Shown here piece after piece: positions 51,725-61,282 of a stretch of DNA of 64,000 nucleotides. The notes below the pieces were generated by a model. The model had not been told where the DNA came from, made no database searches, and worked only from the letters and a program-made list of their open reading frames with translations. The translations under genes and the position numbers were made by a program. Source of the stretch: Streptomyces sp. DSM 15324 (GTDB taxonomy: Bacteria; Actinomycetota; Actinomycetes; Streptomycetales; Streptomycetaceae); assembly GCF_001514285.1 (NCBI RefSeq), contig NZ_KQ949023.1, positions 682,001-746,000 of the forward strand, in the 5' to 3' direction. Positions within the stretch are counted from its first letter, which is position 1. Each line of letters opens with the position of its first letter.

Positions 51725-52204
51725 TCACAGCGCCTGCCGGGCCGCACGGTCCGACGTCGGCCACACGTAGGGCAGGTCGTCGGGGACACCGGGAAACAGA
51801 CCCGCGTACAGGTCACGGTCCTTGCGGACCAGCGCCGAGCGGTGGCTCTCGTGGAAGGCGTCGTCGCCGAGCCACGGTGGCAGCTCCCCGGCGGCCGCCA
51901 GCTCCACCTGGCCGCGCACCGCGACCCCCGGCCGGGACGCGGCCAGACCGGTGACGAGGGAGGCGGCGCAGCTGTCCTGGTGCCCCTGCTCCCGCCAGAC
52001 CCGGCAGATCTCCAGGCCGTAGCGCACGAGCGCCTCCTCGTACCCGGCCCACATCCGTACGGCCGGGTGCCTGCGCCACCCGTAACCGGGCACGGTCAGA
52101 CCCCGCAGGACCTGGAGTGCCTCGACCCGCTGCTTGCCCAGCCGACGCCGGTCCAGGAGCAGCGCCGTACGCCGGAAGTCGGGGTCGGGCAGGAACGTCT
52201 GCAT
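51725..52204 (-). CDS. MSMEG_6728-type protein, pyrimidine-dimer-glycosylase-like
   Basis: A 159-aa protein with the N-terminal pattern MQTFLPDPDFRRTALLLDRR, then RLGKQRVEALQVLRGL and WRRHPAVRMWAGYEEAL, and the C-terminal HESHRSALVRKDRDLY. These match a conserved actinobacterial family that I recall as distantly related to T4 endonuclease V-type pyrimidine dimer glycosylases. No direct evidence for DNA repair activity is visible. The ATG at 52204 starts at the conserved MQTFLP. It lies downstream of the SDR gene on the same strand. Confidence 0.75.
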   Translation of the reverse strand: MQTFLPDPDFRRTALLLDRRRLGKQRVEALQVLRGLTVPGYGWRRHPAVRMWAGYEEALVRYGLEICRVWREQGHQDSCAASLVTGLAASRPGVAVRGQVELAAAGELPPWLGDDAFHESHRSALVRKDRDLYAGLFPGVPDDLPYVWPTSDRAARQAL

Positions 52205-52263
52205 CGATGGTCTCCCTTCGCACGCGGCGCCGCGTGCGGCGTGGGCCGCGAGCCGGTACGACG

Positions 52264-53145
52264 TCAGGGGCGCCGCCGGGACGCCGCACGGTCGGCACGG
52301 CCGCCCGCGCCGAGCGGCCCGGTGTACCGGAGCGGCCCCTCGGCCTCCAGCCGGGGCAGGACCCGCCGCGACACCCGAAGGACCACGGACGGCAACGCCG
52401 CGCGCACCGGCTGGACCAGGCGCAGCCACGCCGGCGCGTAGACGGCCGTACGGCGGCGCTCAAGGCCCCGTACCAGGCGGGCGGCGACCAGGTCGACGGG
52501 GTACACCCGGCGGGCGGGCGGGGGCATGTGGGTGCGCAGTTCCCGCAGGACGACGTACCGGTCCGCGTCGCGGATCATGTCCGTGTCGGTCCAGTTGATG
52601 TAGGCGATGCCCACGCCGACCCCCCGGTGCGCCACCTCCGCCCGCAGGGTGTGAGCGAAGGCCTCCGCCGCCGCCTTGGACGTGCAGTAGGCGCTCATCA
52701 GGGGGGCGGCGCCGATCGACGCGAGGGAGCCGATCTGGAGGAAGTGGCCGGCCGTGTCGAGCAGGTCTGGCAGGAACACCCGGGCGGTGTGGGCACTGCC
52801 GGTGACGTTGACGTCGATCACGCGGCCCCAGGCGGCCGGATCGCAGGCGAGGAACGGACCGCCCTCGGCGATGCCCGCGTTCGACACCACGGCCGAAGGG
52901 GGTCCGAGGCGGGCGCGCACGGTGTGCGCCGCGGTGTCGAGCGCGGCGAGGTCGGTGACGTCGACGCCGATCGCCACGGCCGGTCCCGGCAAGGACGCGG
53001 CCACCGCGTCCAGCGCCTCCTGCTCGTGGCCCAGCAGGGCCACCCGGGCGCCGCGCCGGGCGACCTCCCGCGCCATCGCCGCACCGAGGCCACGGGCGGC
53101 TCCGGTGACGACGACGGTCCGACCGGCGAGCGGGCTCCTGCGCAC
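52264..53145 (-). CDS. Short-chain dehydrogenase/reductase (SDR)
   Basis: A 293-aa NAD(P)-dependent oxidoreductase with the Rossmann motif VVVTGAARGLGAAMA, the NAG motif (VVSNAGIAEGG), and the catalytic Ser-Tyr-Lys in QIGSLASIGAAPLMSAYCTSK. The C-terminal extension (YAPAWLRLVQPVRAALPSVVLRVSRRVL) looks like a lipophilic or membrane-associating segment, seen in SDRs acting on lipids. The GTG at 53145 follows GGAAGG. The substrate is unknown. Confidence 0.9.
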   Translation of the reverse strand: MRRSPLAGRTVVVTGAARGLGAAMAREVARRGARVALLGHEQEALDAVAASLPGPAVAIGVDVTDLAALDTAAHTVRARLGPPSAVVSNAGIAEGGPFLACDPAAWGRVIDVNVTGSAHTARVFLPDLLDTAGHFLQIGSLASIGAAPLMSAYCTSKAAAEAFAHTLRAEVAHRGVGVGIAYINWTDTDMIRDADRYVVLRELRTHMPPPARRVYPVDLVAARLVRGLERRRTAVYAPAWLRLVQPVRAALPSVVLRVSRRVLPRLEAEGPLRYTGPLGAGGRADRAASRRRP

Positions 53146-53440
53146 GTGTTCCCTTCCTTCCGCGGCTCGGGCTTCCTTCCGGACCCGTGACGGCCCGTGA
53201 CTGGTCAGTGCCGGGTTCGGGTGCGGTCGCGGCGGGTCAGGAGCCGTTGGGTGCGGGCGAGGCCGGGCGGGCGGTGGCGGTGCAGCGCGCCGCGTCGGCC
53301 GACCCGTCACACCGCCGACCCACCACACTCGAATGCCCCGCGCGGCACAGAGCACACACGAAGTGCGCAAAGTGCGCACATCACCACGGACACCCCGGGT
53401 GCCACCCGATCGTCACCACCACCTCGCTTACTGTCGAACC
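53146..53440. other. Divergent intergenic region between the SDR and dgt
   Basis: 295 bp without a supported gene. AAGTGCGC occurs twice, at 53361 and 53370 (9-bp period), about 70 bp before the dgt start. No ribosome site precedes the dgt ATG, so that mRNA may be leaderless with its start point close to the ATG. Confidence 0.45.
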
Positions 53441-54694
53441 ATGCCCTATGACCTGCCGTCAGCCGAACGCTGGGCCCCCGAACCGGACAAGCGCCCCGGC
53501 CGCACCGCCTTCCAGCGCGACCGCGCCAGAATCCTGCACTCCTCGGCGCTGAGAAGGCTCGCGGGAAAGACCCAGGTCGTCACCCCGGGGGAGCCCGGCC
53601 AGGCGTGGGACGCCACCCCCCGCACCCGCCTCACCCACTCCCTGGAGTGCGCCCAGGTCGGCCGCGAGCTGGGCGCCGCCCTCGGCTGTGATCCCGACCT
53701 CGTCGAAGCGGCCTGCCTCGCGCACGACCTCGGCCACCCCCCGTTCGGCCACAACGGCGAACAGGCACTGAACGACTTCGCCCACGACTGCGGCGGCTTC
53801 GAGGGCAACGCCCAGTCGCTGCGCCTGCTCACCCGGATCGAACCCAAGCGCTTCACCGCCGAGGGCTCCGTCGGCCTCAACCTCACCCGCGCCACCCTCG
53901 ACGCCGCCACCAAGTACCCCTGGCCGAGGGGCGGCCACCCCACGGACCCGGCCTCCCCCAAGTTCGGCGTGTACGAGGACGACCGGCCCGTCTTCGACTG
54001 GGCCCGCAAGGAGGCCCCCGGCACCCGCACCTGCTTCGAGGCGCAGATCATGGACTGGTCCGACGACGTGGCCTACTCGGTGCACGACGTGGAGGACGGT
54101 CTGCACGCCGGCCACATCGACCCCGCCCGGCTGCGCGCCGCACCGGAGCGCGCCGAGGTCTTCCGGGTCGCCGTCGGCCGGTACGTCCCCGCCGGCACCG
54201 ACCCGGCCGAACTCGCCGCCGCCCTCGACCGCCTCCAGGACCAGGAGTGGTGGCCGCACGGCTACGACGGCTCGGCGGTCGCGCAGGCCCGCCTCAAGGA
54301 CGCCACCAGTCAGCTCATCGGCCGCTTCTGCCTCGCCGCGGAGGGCGCCACCCGCGCGCGCCACGGCTCTGGGCCCCTCACCCGGTACGGCGCCGCGCTC
54401 GTCGTACCGCACGAGACGCGCCTGGAGTGCGCGGTCCTCAAGGCCGTCGCCGACCTGTACGTCATGCAGCGCGCCGAGCAGGAGCGGCTCCGCGCCGACC
54501 AGCGCATCGTGATCACGGAGCTGGCCGAGGCGCTCACCGCCCGCGCGCCCGAGGGACTCGACCCCCAGTTTCGCGCCCTGTTCGAACAGGCCGGCGACGA
54601 CCGCGCCCGCAAACGCGTGATCGTCGACCAGATCGCCTCCCTCACCGACGCCTCCGCCCGCTCGCTCCACTCCCGCCTCACGGGGCACCCGTGA
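53441..54694 (+). CDS. dgt: Deoxyguanosinetriphosphate triphosphohydrolase-like protein
   Basis: A 417-aa HD-superfamily dNTP triphosphohydrolase, which removes triphosphate from dGTP or other dNTPs. The metal-binding HD motif is intact: the first His is in [16 protein letters not shown], the paired His-Asp in [18 protein letters not shown], and the distal Asp in [17 protein letters not shown]. The N-terminal [21 protein letters not shown] is typical of the family. The start ATG at 53441 gives [11 protein letters not shown]. It lies one gene away from dnaG, fitting a DNA replication context. Confidence 0.92.
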   Translation: MPYDLPSAERWAPEPDKRPGRTAFQRDRARILHSSALRRLAGKTQVVTPGEPGQAWDATPRTRLTHSLECAQVGRELGAALGCDPDLVEAACLAHDLGHPPFGHNGEQALNDFAHDCGGFEGNAQSLRLLTRIEPKRFTAEGSVGLNLTRATLDAATKYPWPRGGHPTDPASPKFGVYEDDRPVFDWARKEAPGTRTCFEAQIMDWSDDVAYSVHDVEDGLHAGHIDPARLRAAPERAEVFRVAVGRYVPAGTDPAELAAALDRLQDQEWWPHGYDGSAVAQARLKDATSQLIGRFCLAAEGATRARHGSGPLTRYGAALVVPHETRLECAVLKAVADLYVMQRAEQERLRADQRIVITELAEALTARAPEGLDPQFRALFEQAGDDRARKRVIVDQIASLTDASARSLHSRLTGHP

Positions 54695-54837
54695 CAGGGG
54701 AGGCACAAGTGAACGCAAGTGCACCCAAACGGACCCGAACGTGACCCAGCGTGGCCTGATCGGGTCACGTCCCCTTCCCCCATCACGCTCCGTGCGGGAC
54801 GCTCGCATGTGGCGGTTCCCTTACGAGGAGGCATCAC

Positions 54838-56103
54838 GTGGTCGACGCGGATCAGACATTCGTCATCGTCGGAGGAGGCCTGGCCGGTGCGAAGGCGGCC
54901 GAGACGCTGCGGGCGGAGGGCTTCACCGGCCGCGTGATACTGATCTGCGACGAACGCGACCACCCCTATGAGCGCCCGCCGCTGTCCAAGGGCTTCCTGC
55001 TCGGCAAGGAGAGCCGCGAGAGCGTCTTCGTCCACGAGCCCGCCTGGTACGCGCGCCACGACATCGAACTGCACCTCGGCCAGACCGTCGACGCGATCGA
55101 CCGCACCGCGAAGACGGTCCGCTTCGGCGACGACGGCACCCTCGTCCACTACGACAAGCTGCTGCTGGCCACCGGCGCCGAGCCGCGCCGCCTGGACGTC
55201 CCCGGCACCGATCTCGCCGGCGTCCACCATCTGCGCCGGCTCGCCCACGCCGAGCGCCTCAAGGGCGTCCTGAGCGCCCTCGGCCGCGACAACGGCCACC
55301 TGGTGATCGCGGGCGCCGGCTGGATCGGCCTGGAGGTGGCGGCGGCGGCCCGCGAGTACGGCGCCGAGGTCACCGTCATCGAGCCGTCCCCGACCCCGCT
55401 GCACGGCGTTCTCGGCCCCGAGCTGGGCAACGTCTTCGCCGAGCTGCACCGCGAGCACGGCGTCCGCTTCCGCTTCGGCGTCCGGCTGACCGAGATCGTC
55501 GGCCAGGACGGCATGGTCCTCGCCGTGCGCACCGACGACGGCGAGGAGCACCCGGCGCACGACGTGCTCGCCGCGATCGGCGCCGCCCCGCGCACCGCGC
55601 TCGCGGAGGCGGCCGGACTGACGCTGGCCGACCGCGCCCACGGCGGCGGTGTGGCCGTGGACGCCCGGCTGCGCACCTCCGACCCGGACATCCACGCCGC
55701 CGGGGACGTCGCCTCCTTCCCGCACGGGCTCTTCGACACCCGGCTGCGGGTCGAGCACTGGGCCAACGCCCTCAACGGCGGACCGGCGGCCGCCCGCGCG
55801 ATGCTCGGCAGGGACGTCACCTACGACCGGGTGCCCTACTTCTTCACCGACCAGTACGACCTGGGCATGGAGTACAGCGGTTGGGCGCCGCCGGGCTCGT
55901 ACGACGAGGTCGTGATCCGCGGTGACGCGGGCAAGCGGGAGTTCATCGCGTTCTGGGTGAAGGAGGGACGCGTCCTCGCCGGGATGAACGTGAACGTGTG
56001 GGACGTCACAGAGCAGGTCCAGAAGCTCATCGCGGCCGCGACCCCGGTGGACACGGAGGCGCTGGCCGACCCCCACGTCCCCCTCGACCGTCTCCTCCCG
56101 TAG
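54838..56103 (+). CDS. Ferredoxin reductase-like FAD/NAD-dependent oxidoreductase
   Basis: A 421-aa flavoprotein like the reductases that feed electrons from NAD(P)H to ferredoxins of P450 or dioxygenase systems. It has the FAD motif VIVGGGLAGAKAAETL, ERPPLSKGFLLG, the NAD motif VIAGAGWIGLEVAAAA near residue 160, the AAGDVASFPH FAD-contact strand, and a C-terminal reductase domain (FTDQYDLGMEYSGWA). The GTG at 54838 follows GAGGAGG. The electron acceptor is unknown; no ferredoxin gene is adjacent. Confidence 0.92.
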   Translation: MVDADQTFVIVGGGLAGAKAAETLRAEGFTGRVILICDERDHPYERPPLSKGFLLGKESRESVFVHEPAWYARHDIELHLGQTVDAIDRTAKTVRFGDDGTLVHYDKLLLATGAEPRRLDVPGTDLAGVHHLRRLAHAERLKGVLSALGRDNGHLVIAGAGWIGLEVAAAAREYGAEVTVIEPSPTPLHGVLGPELGNVFAELHREHGVRFRFGVRLTEIVGQDGMVLAVRTDDGEEHPAHDVLAAIGAAPRTALAEAAGLTLADRAHGGGVAVDARLRTSDPDIHAAGDVASFPHGLFDTRLRVEHWANALNGGPAAARAMLGRDVTYDRVPYFFTDQYDLGMEYSGWAPPGSYDEVVIRGDAGKREFIAFWVKEGRVLAGMNVNVWDVTEQVQKLIAAATPVDTEALADPHVPLDRLLP

Positions 56104-56132
56104 CTGTCCGCGCGCCCCCGTAGAATTCACGC

Positions 56133-58040
56133 GTGGCAGGACGGATCAACGACGAGGACGTGAAGGCGGTACGGGACGCGGTCCCGATCGACGCCGTGGT
56201 GTCCGAGTACCTCCAGCTGCGCAACGCGGGCGGCGGCAACCTCAAGGGGCTGTGCCCGTTCCACGACGAGAAGTCGCCCTCCTTCCAGGTCAGCCCCAGC
56301 AAGGGGCTCTTCCACTGCTTCGGCTGCCAGGAGGGCGGCGACACCCTCACCTTCGTGATGAAGGTCGACCACCTCACCTTCTCCGAGGCGGTCGAGCGGC
56401 TCGCCGCCCAGGCCGGCATCACCCTGCGCTACGAGGAGGGCGGCTACAACCCCTCCCACCAGCGCGGCGAACGCATCCGCCTGGTCGAGGCCCACAAGAT
56501 CGCCGCCGACTGGTACACCGAACAGCTCGCCACCAGCCCGGAGGCCGACACCGGCCGCCAGTTCCTCGCCGAGCGCGGCTTCGACCAGGCCGCCGCCCAG
56601 CACTTCTCCGTCGGCTACAGCCCCCAGGGCTGGGACCACCTCACCCGCTTCCTGCGCGGCAAGGGCTTCACCGACAAGGAACTGCTGCTCTCGGGCCTCT
56701 CCCAGGAGGGCCGCCGGGGCCCCATCGACCGCTTCCGCGGCCGGCTGATGTGGCCCATCCGCGACATCGGCGGCGAGGTCGTCGGCTTCGGCGCGCGCAA
56801 GCTCTACGAGGCGGACAACGGCCCCAAGTACCTCAACACCCCCGACACGGCGATCTACAAGAAGTCCCAGGTGCTGTACGGCATCGACCTCGCGAAGAAG
56901 GACATCGCCAAGTCCTCCCGCGCGGTCGTCGTCGAGGGCTACACCGACGTCATGGCCTGCCACCTGGCCGGCGTCACCACCGCCATCGCCACCTGCGGCA
57001 CCGCCTTCGGCGGCGAGCACATCAAGATCCTCCGCCGGCTGCTGATGGACAACGGCAGCGCCCGCGTGATCTTCACCTTCGACGGCGACGCCGCCGGACA
57101 GAAGGCCGCCCTGCGCGCCTTCGAGGACGACCAGAAGTTCGCCGCCGAGACCTACATCGCCATCGCCCCCGACGGCATGGACCCCTGCGACCTCCGGCTG
57201 ATCAAGGGCGACGAGGCGGTCGCCGACCTGGTCGAACCCCGCACCCCGCTCTTCGAGTTCGCCCTGCGCCAGATCGTCGTGCGCTACGACCTCGACACCC
57301 CCGGCGGCCGGGCCGCCGCCCTCGACGAGGCCGCCCCCATCGTCGCCCGCATCAAGAACAGCGGCGCCCAGCACGAGGTCGCCGTCCAGCTCGCCGGCAT
57401 GCTCGGCATCCTCGACACCCAGTTCGTCGTCAAACGCGTCGCTCAGCTGGCCCGGTGGGCCCGCGACCGCGGCGGCCAGGGCCCCGCGCCGGCCGGCCGC
57501 GGCGGCCCCCAGCAGCCCTACGAGGCCGCCCCCCGCCCGGCCACCGCCGGCCCGGCCCTCACCCTGCGCAACCCCGTCTACGCCACCGAGCGCGAGCTGC
57601 TCAAGCTCGCCCTCCAGCGCCCCGAACTGGTGTCCCCGGCCTTCGACGCGTACGGCGTCGACGAGTTCACCGCCGCCCCCTACGCCGCCGTACGCCAGGC
57701 CGTCCTGGACGCGGGCGGCGCCGAGTGGGGCGTGCAGGACGCCCAGGAGTACCTGATCCGCGTCCGCGAGGCCGCCCCCGACGACACCGTCCGCGCCATG
57801 GTCACCGAACTCGCCGTCGAGCCGATCATGCGCCGCACGGTCGACGAGGTCTACGCCGGCACGGTCCTCGTCCAGGTCCGCCGCCGCGCCGTCGAACGCC
57901 GTGTCCGTGACGTCCAGTCCCAGCTGGCCCGCCTCGGCGCCGGCGGCGACCAGGCCCAACTGGCCGCCGTGCAGAACGAACTGTGGGTGCTTCAGCAGTA
58001 CGACCAGGCCCTCCAGGCACACGGCGCCGCAGCGCTCTGA
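56133..58040 (+). CDS. dnaG: DNA primase
   Basis: Synthesises RNA primers for chromosome replication. The 635-aa protein has the CHC2 zinc finger (Cys41, His44, Cys62, Cys65), and a catalytic core with FGARKLYE. The TOPRIM metal site reads VVVEGYTDVMA (Glu), FTFDGDAAGQKAALRA (Asp-x-Asp), and then IAPDGMDPCDL. After a Pro/Gly-rich linker (~450-475) comes a helicase-interacting C-terminal domain ending in long helices. The GTG at 56133 gives MAGRINDEDVKAV. It precedes hrdA, together forming a macromolecular-synthesis-type pairing. Confidence 0.97.
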   Translation: MAGRINDEDVKAVRDAVPIDAVVSEYLQLRNAGGGNLKGLCPFHDEKSPSFQVSPSKGLFHCFGCQEGGDTLTFVMKVDHLTFSEAVERLAAQAGITLRYEEGGYNPSHQRGERIRLVEAHKIAADWYTEQLATSPEADTGRQFLAERGFDQAAAQHFSVGYSPQGWDHLTRFLRGKGFTDKELLLSGLSQEGRRGPIDRFRGRLMWPIRDIGGEVVGFGARKLYEADNGPKYLNTPDTAIYKKSQVLYGIDLAKKDIAKSSRAVVVEGYTDVMACHLAGVTTAIATCGTAFGGEHIKILRRLLMDNGSARVIFTFDGDAAGQKAALRAFEDDQKFAAETYIAIAPDGMDPCDLRLIKGDEAVADLVEPRTPLFEFALRQIVVRYDLDTPGGRAAALDEAAPIVARIKNSGAQHEVAVQLAGMLGILDTQFVVKRVAQLARWARDRGGQGPAPAGRGGPQQPYEAAPRPATAGPALTLRNPVYATERELLKLALQRPELVSPAFDAYGVDEFTAAPYAAVRQAVLDAGGAEWGVQDAQEYLIRVREAAPDDTVRAMVTELAVEPIMRRTVDEVYAGTVLVQVRRRAVERRVRDVQSQLARLGAGGDQAQLAAVQNELWVLQQYDQALQAHGAAAL

Positions 58041-58197
58041 ACAGCTGGTTACGGACCGGACTCAAAAAGTCACCGCACGCCCCTCGTGGCGGGGATGTGT
58101 CGTACCCCACACTGGGTCCGGTGCCTGAGTCCTCGGAGCGGCCCCCGCAGTACCGCTGCCGCTCACCTCAGCAGCGATCATCCTGGAGGTCGCCCCC

Positions 58198-59316
58198 GTG
58201 CAGACCCAGACCCTGACGCAGAACGCCGGCACTGCCGACGACACGGAACCGGACGCCGAGAACGACGTCCTGGTCGCGGTCCCGCCGCAGCACCGTGCCG
58301 CGCACCACCCGGAGGCGGAACCGCCCCCGGAAGCCCTGGAGGAGGCCGCCGAGCCCGCCGAGCCCGTGGAGGCGCCCCCGGCCCGGACGGCCGCCGACAC
58401 CAGCGGACCCTCCTCCGACCTCTTCCGCCAGTACCTGAGGGAGATCGGGCGCATCCCGTTGCTCACCGCGGCCGAGGAGGTCGAACTCGCCCGCCGGGTC
58501 GAGGCCGGGCTGTTCGCCGAGGAGAAGCTGAGCAGCGCGCCCGACCTGGACAGCGACCTCGCCCTCGACCTCGACCGGCTGGTCGTGATGGGCCGCATGG
58601 CCAAGCGCCGCCTCATCGAGGCCAACCTGCGGCTCGTCGTCTCCGTCGCCAAACGGTACGTCGGACGCGGCCTGACCATGCTCGACCTCGTCCAGGAAGG
58701 CAACCTCGGGCTCATCCGCGCGGTGGAGAAGTTCGACTACGCCCGCGGCTACAAGTTCTCCACCTACGCCACCTGGTGGATCCGCCAGGCCATGTCCCGC
58801 GCCCTCGCCGACCAGGCCCGCACCATCCGCGTCCCGGTCCATGTCGTCGAGCTGATCAACCGGGTGGTGCGCGTCCAGCGGCGGATGCTCCAGGAACGCG
58901 GCTACGAGCCGACCGCCGACGAGGTCGCCGGCCAGCTCGACCTCGCCCCCGAGCGGGTCGGCGAGGTGCTGCGGCTGGCCCAGGAGCCCGTCTCCCTGCA
59001 CGCCCCGGTGGGGGAGGAGGACGACGTCGCCCTCGGTGACCTCATCGAGGACGGCGACGCGACCAGCCCCGTCGAGTCGGCCGCCTTCCTCCTCCTGCGC
59101 GAGCACCTGGAGGCGGTGCTCTCCACGCTCGGCGAGCGCGAGCGCAAGGTCGTGCAGCTCCGCTACGGCCTCGCCGACGGGCGGCCGCGCACCCTGGAGG
59201 AGATCGGGCGGATCTTCGGGGTGACCCGGGAGCGGATCCGCCAGATCGAGTCGAAGACCCTGAACAAGCTGCGGGATCACGCTTTCGCGGACCAGCTCAG
59301 GGGCTACCTGGACTGA
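58198..59316 (+). CDS. hrdA: Principal-like RNA polymerase sigma factor HrdA
   Basis: A 372-aa sigma-70 family factor, group 2. The N-terminal ~70 residues are acidic/Pro-rich and the long region 1.1 of HrdB is lacking. Region 1.2 starts at [17 protein letters not shown] (~74). Region 2 includes [20 protein letters not shown] and the -10-binding segment [20 protein letters not shown]. Region 3 starts near VRVQRRML. Region 4.2 is [21 protein letters not shown]. Location next to dnaG matches my memory of hrdA in S. coelicolor, where it is dispensable. The GTG at 58198 follows CTGGAGG. Confidence 0.9.
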   Translation: MQTQTLTQNAGTADDTEPDAENDVLVAVPPQHRAAHHPEAEPPPEALEEAAEPAEPVEAPPARTAADTSGPSSDLFRQYLREIGRIPLLTAAEEVELARRVEAGLFAEEKLSSAPDLDSDLALDLDRLVVMGRMAKRRLIEANLRLVVSVAKRYVGRGLTMLDLVQEGNLGLIRAVEKFDYARGYKFSTYATWWIRQAMSRALADQARTIRVPVHVVELINRVVRVQRRMLQERGYEPTADEVAGQLDLAPERVGEVLRLAQEPVSLHAPVGEEDDVALGDLIEDGDATSPVESAAFLLLREHLEAVLSTLGERERKVVQLRYGLADGRPRTLEEIGRIFGVTRERIRQIESKTLNKLRDHAFADQLRGYLD

Positions 59317-59344
59317 GGGTCGCCCGCCCGGAGGTGGGCAACCC
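59317..59344. terminator. Hairpin between hrdA and the convergent ABC exporter
   Basis: GGGTCGCCCGCC (59317-59328) pairs with GGTGGGCAACCC (59333-59344) with one mismatch and a 4-nt loop. It starts directly at the hrdA stop and lies 9 bp from the convergent gene end. Confidence 0.65.
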
Positions 59345-59353
59345 CCACACGCC

Positions 59354-61282
59354 CTAGTCCACCTCCGCCACCGCCTGCGCGAACTGCGCCTGGTACAGGC
59401 GGGCGTACGCCCCGCCCGCCGCCAGCAGCTCCGCGTGCGCGCCCTGCTCCACGATCGAGCCGTTCTCCATCACCAGGATGGTGTCCGCGTCCCGGATCGT
59501 GGAGAGACGGTGGGCGATGACGAACGACGTCCGGCCGTGGGCCAGCTTCGCCATCGCCTTCTGGATCAGCACCTCGGTACGGGTGTCGACCGAGGAGGTC
59601 GCCTCGTCCAGCACCAGGATCGTCGGGTCGGACAGGAACGCCCGCGCGATGGTGATCAGCTGCTTCTCACCCGCGCTCACCCCGCTGCCCTCGTCGTCGA
59701 TCACGGTGTCGTACCCGTCGGGCAGGGTCCGCACGAACCGGTCCGCGTGGGCCGCCCGTGCCGCCTCCTCGATCTCGCCCCGGGTCACCTCGCGCGAGGC
59801 GCCGTACGCGATGTTCTCCGCGATCGTGCCGCCGAACAGCCAGGTGTCCTGGAGCACCATGCCGATCCCGGCGCGCAGTTCGTCCCGCGACATCAGGGCG
59901 ATGTCCACGCCGTCGAGGGTGATCCGCCCGCCCGAGACGTCGTAGAACCGCATCAGCAGGTTGACCAGGGTCGTCTTGCCGGCGCCCGTCGGGCCGACGA
60001 TCGCGACCGTGTGGCCCGGCTCCACCGTCAGCGAGAGGTCCTCGATGAGCGGCTTCTCGGGGTCGTACCGGAACGAGACGTGCTCCAGCGCGACCCGCCC
60101 GCGCAGCTCCTCCGGCGTGGCGCCCGCCGCCGGGTCGGCCTGCTGCTCCTCCGCGTCGAGCAGCTCGAAGATCCGCTCGGCGGAGGCCACGCCCGACTGC
60201 ACCAGGTTCGCCATCGACGCGACCTGCGTCAGCGGCATCGAGAACTGACGGGAGTACTGGATGAAGGCCTGCACATCACCGATGGACAGGGCGCCCGACG
60301 CCACCCGCAGACCGCCGACCACCGCCACCAGCACATAGTTGATGTTCGACACGAAGAGCATCAGCGGCTGCATGATCCCGCTGTTGAACTGCGCCTTGAA
60401 CCCCGCCTCGTACAGCGCCTCGTTCTGCTCGGCGAACTGCCGGGCCGACTCCTCCTGACGGCCGAACACCTTCACCAGCGTGTGGCCGGTGTACATCTCC
60501 TCGATGTGCGCGTTCAGCTTGCCGGTGGAGCGCCACTGCTGCACGAAGTGCGGCTGCGACCGCTTGCCGACCTTCGCGGCGACGACCGCCGACAGCGGCA
60601 CGGTCACCAGCGCGACCAGCGCGAGCAGCCAGGAGACCCAGAACATCATCGCCAGCACGCCGATGATCGTCAGCAGCGAGTTGATGAGCTGGCCCAGCGA
60701 CTGCTGGAGGGTCTGCTGGATGTTGTCGATGTCGTTCGTGGCGCGGGAGAGCACCTCGCCGCGCTGACGCTTGTCGAAGTACGACAGCGGCAGCCGCGAC
60801 AGCTTCGTCTGCACGTCCTCGCGCATCCGGAACACGGTGCGGTTGACGGCCCGGTTGACCAGGCGCGTCGCCCCCGCCATCAGCAGACCGGCGACCAGGA
60901 ACACCCCGACCGCGAACAGCAGGACCTCACCGACCTGGTCGAAGTCGATGCCCTTGCCGGGTGTGAAGTCGGTGCTCCTGAGCATGTCGGCGACCTGACC
61001 CTCGCCGCGCTCGCGCATCGAGTCGAGCACCTGTTCCTTGCTCGCGCCGGCCGGCATCTGCCGGCCGATGATGCCCGAGAACACCAGGTCGGTGGCCTTG
61101 CCGAGGATCTTCGGGCCGACCACGTTCAGCCCGACGCTGACGACCACGCACAGGAGCATCACGTAGAGCGTCAGCCGCTCCGGCTTGAACTGGGCGAGCA
61201 GCCGCCTGCCGGACACCTTGAAGTCCAGCGAGCGGCTGTCGGGACCGGTGCCGGCCATCATGCGCCCCATGGGCCCGGCCAT
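59354..61282 (-). CDS. ABC exporter subunit with canonical ATPase domain
   Basis: A 642-aa half-transporter: a six-helix membrane domain (~45-370, with the coupling region LPLSYFDKRQRGEVLSRATND) fused to an ATPase domain. ATPase motifs are Walker A GPTGAGKTT, Q-loop VLQDTWLFGGT, signature VSAGEKQLI and Walker B TILVLDEATSSVD with the catalytic Glu. It forms a heterodimer with the upstream gene product, whose Walker B Glu is replaced by Asp. The substrate is unknown; related pairs export drugs or lipids. The signature VSAGE departs from LSGGQ. Confidence 0.93.
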   Translation of the reverse strand: MAGPMGRMMAGTGPDSRSLDFKVSGRRLLAQFKPERLTLYVMLLCVVVSVGLNVVGPKILGKATDLVFSGIIGRQMPAGASKEQVLDSMRERGEGQVADMLRSTDFTPGKGIDFDQVGEVLLFAVGVFLVAGLLMAGATRLVNRAVNRTVFRMREDVQTKLSRLPLSYFDKRQRGEVLSRATNDIDNIQQTLQQSLGQLINSLLTIIGVLAMMFWVSWLLALVALVTVPLSAVVAAKVGKRSQPHFVQQWRSTGKLNAHIEEMYTGHTLVKVFGRQEESARQFAEQNEALYEAGFKAQFNSGIMQPLMLFVSNINYVLVAVVGGLRVASGALSIGDVQAFIQYSRQFSMPLTQVASMANLVQSGVASAERIFELLDAEEQQADPAAGATPEELRGRVALEHVSFRYDPEKPLIEDLSLTVEPGHTVAIVGPTGAGKTTLVNLLMRFYDVSGGRITLDGVDIALMSRDELRAGIGMVLQDTWLFGGTIAENIAYGASREVTRGEIEEAARAAHADRFVRTLPDGYDTVIDDEGSGVSAGEKQLITIARAFLSDPTILVLDEATSSVDTRTEVLIQKAMAKLAHGRTSFVIAHRLSTIRDADTILVMENGSIVEQGAHAELLAAGGAYARLYQAQFAQAVAEVD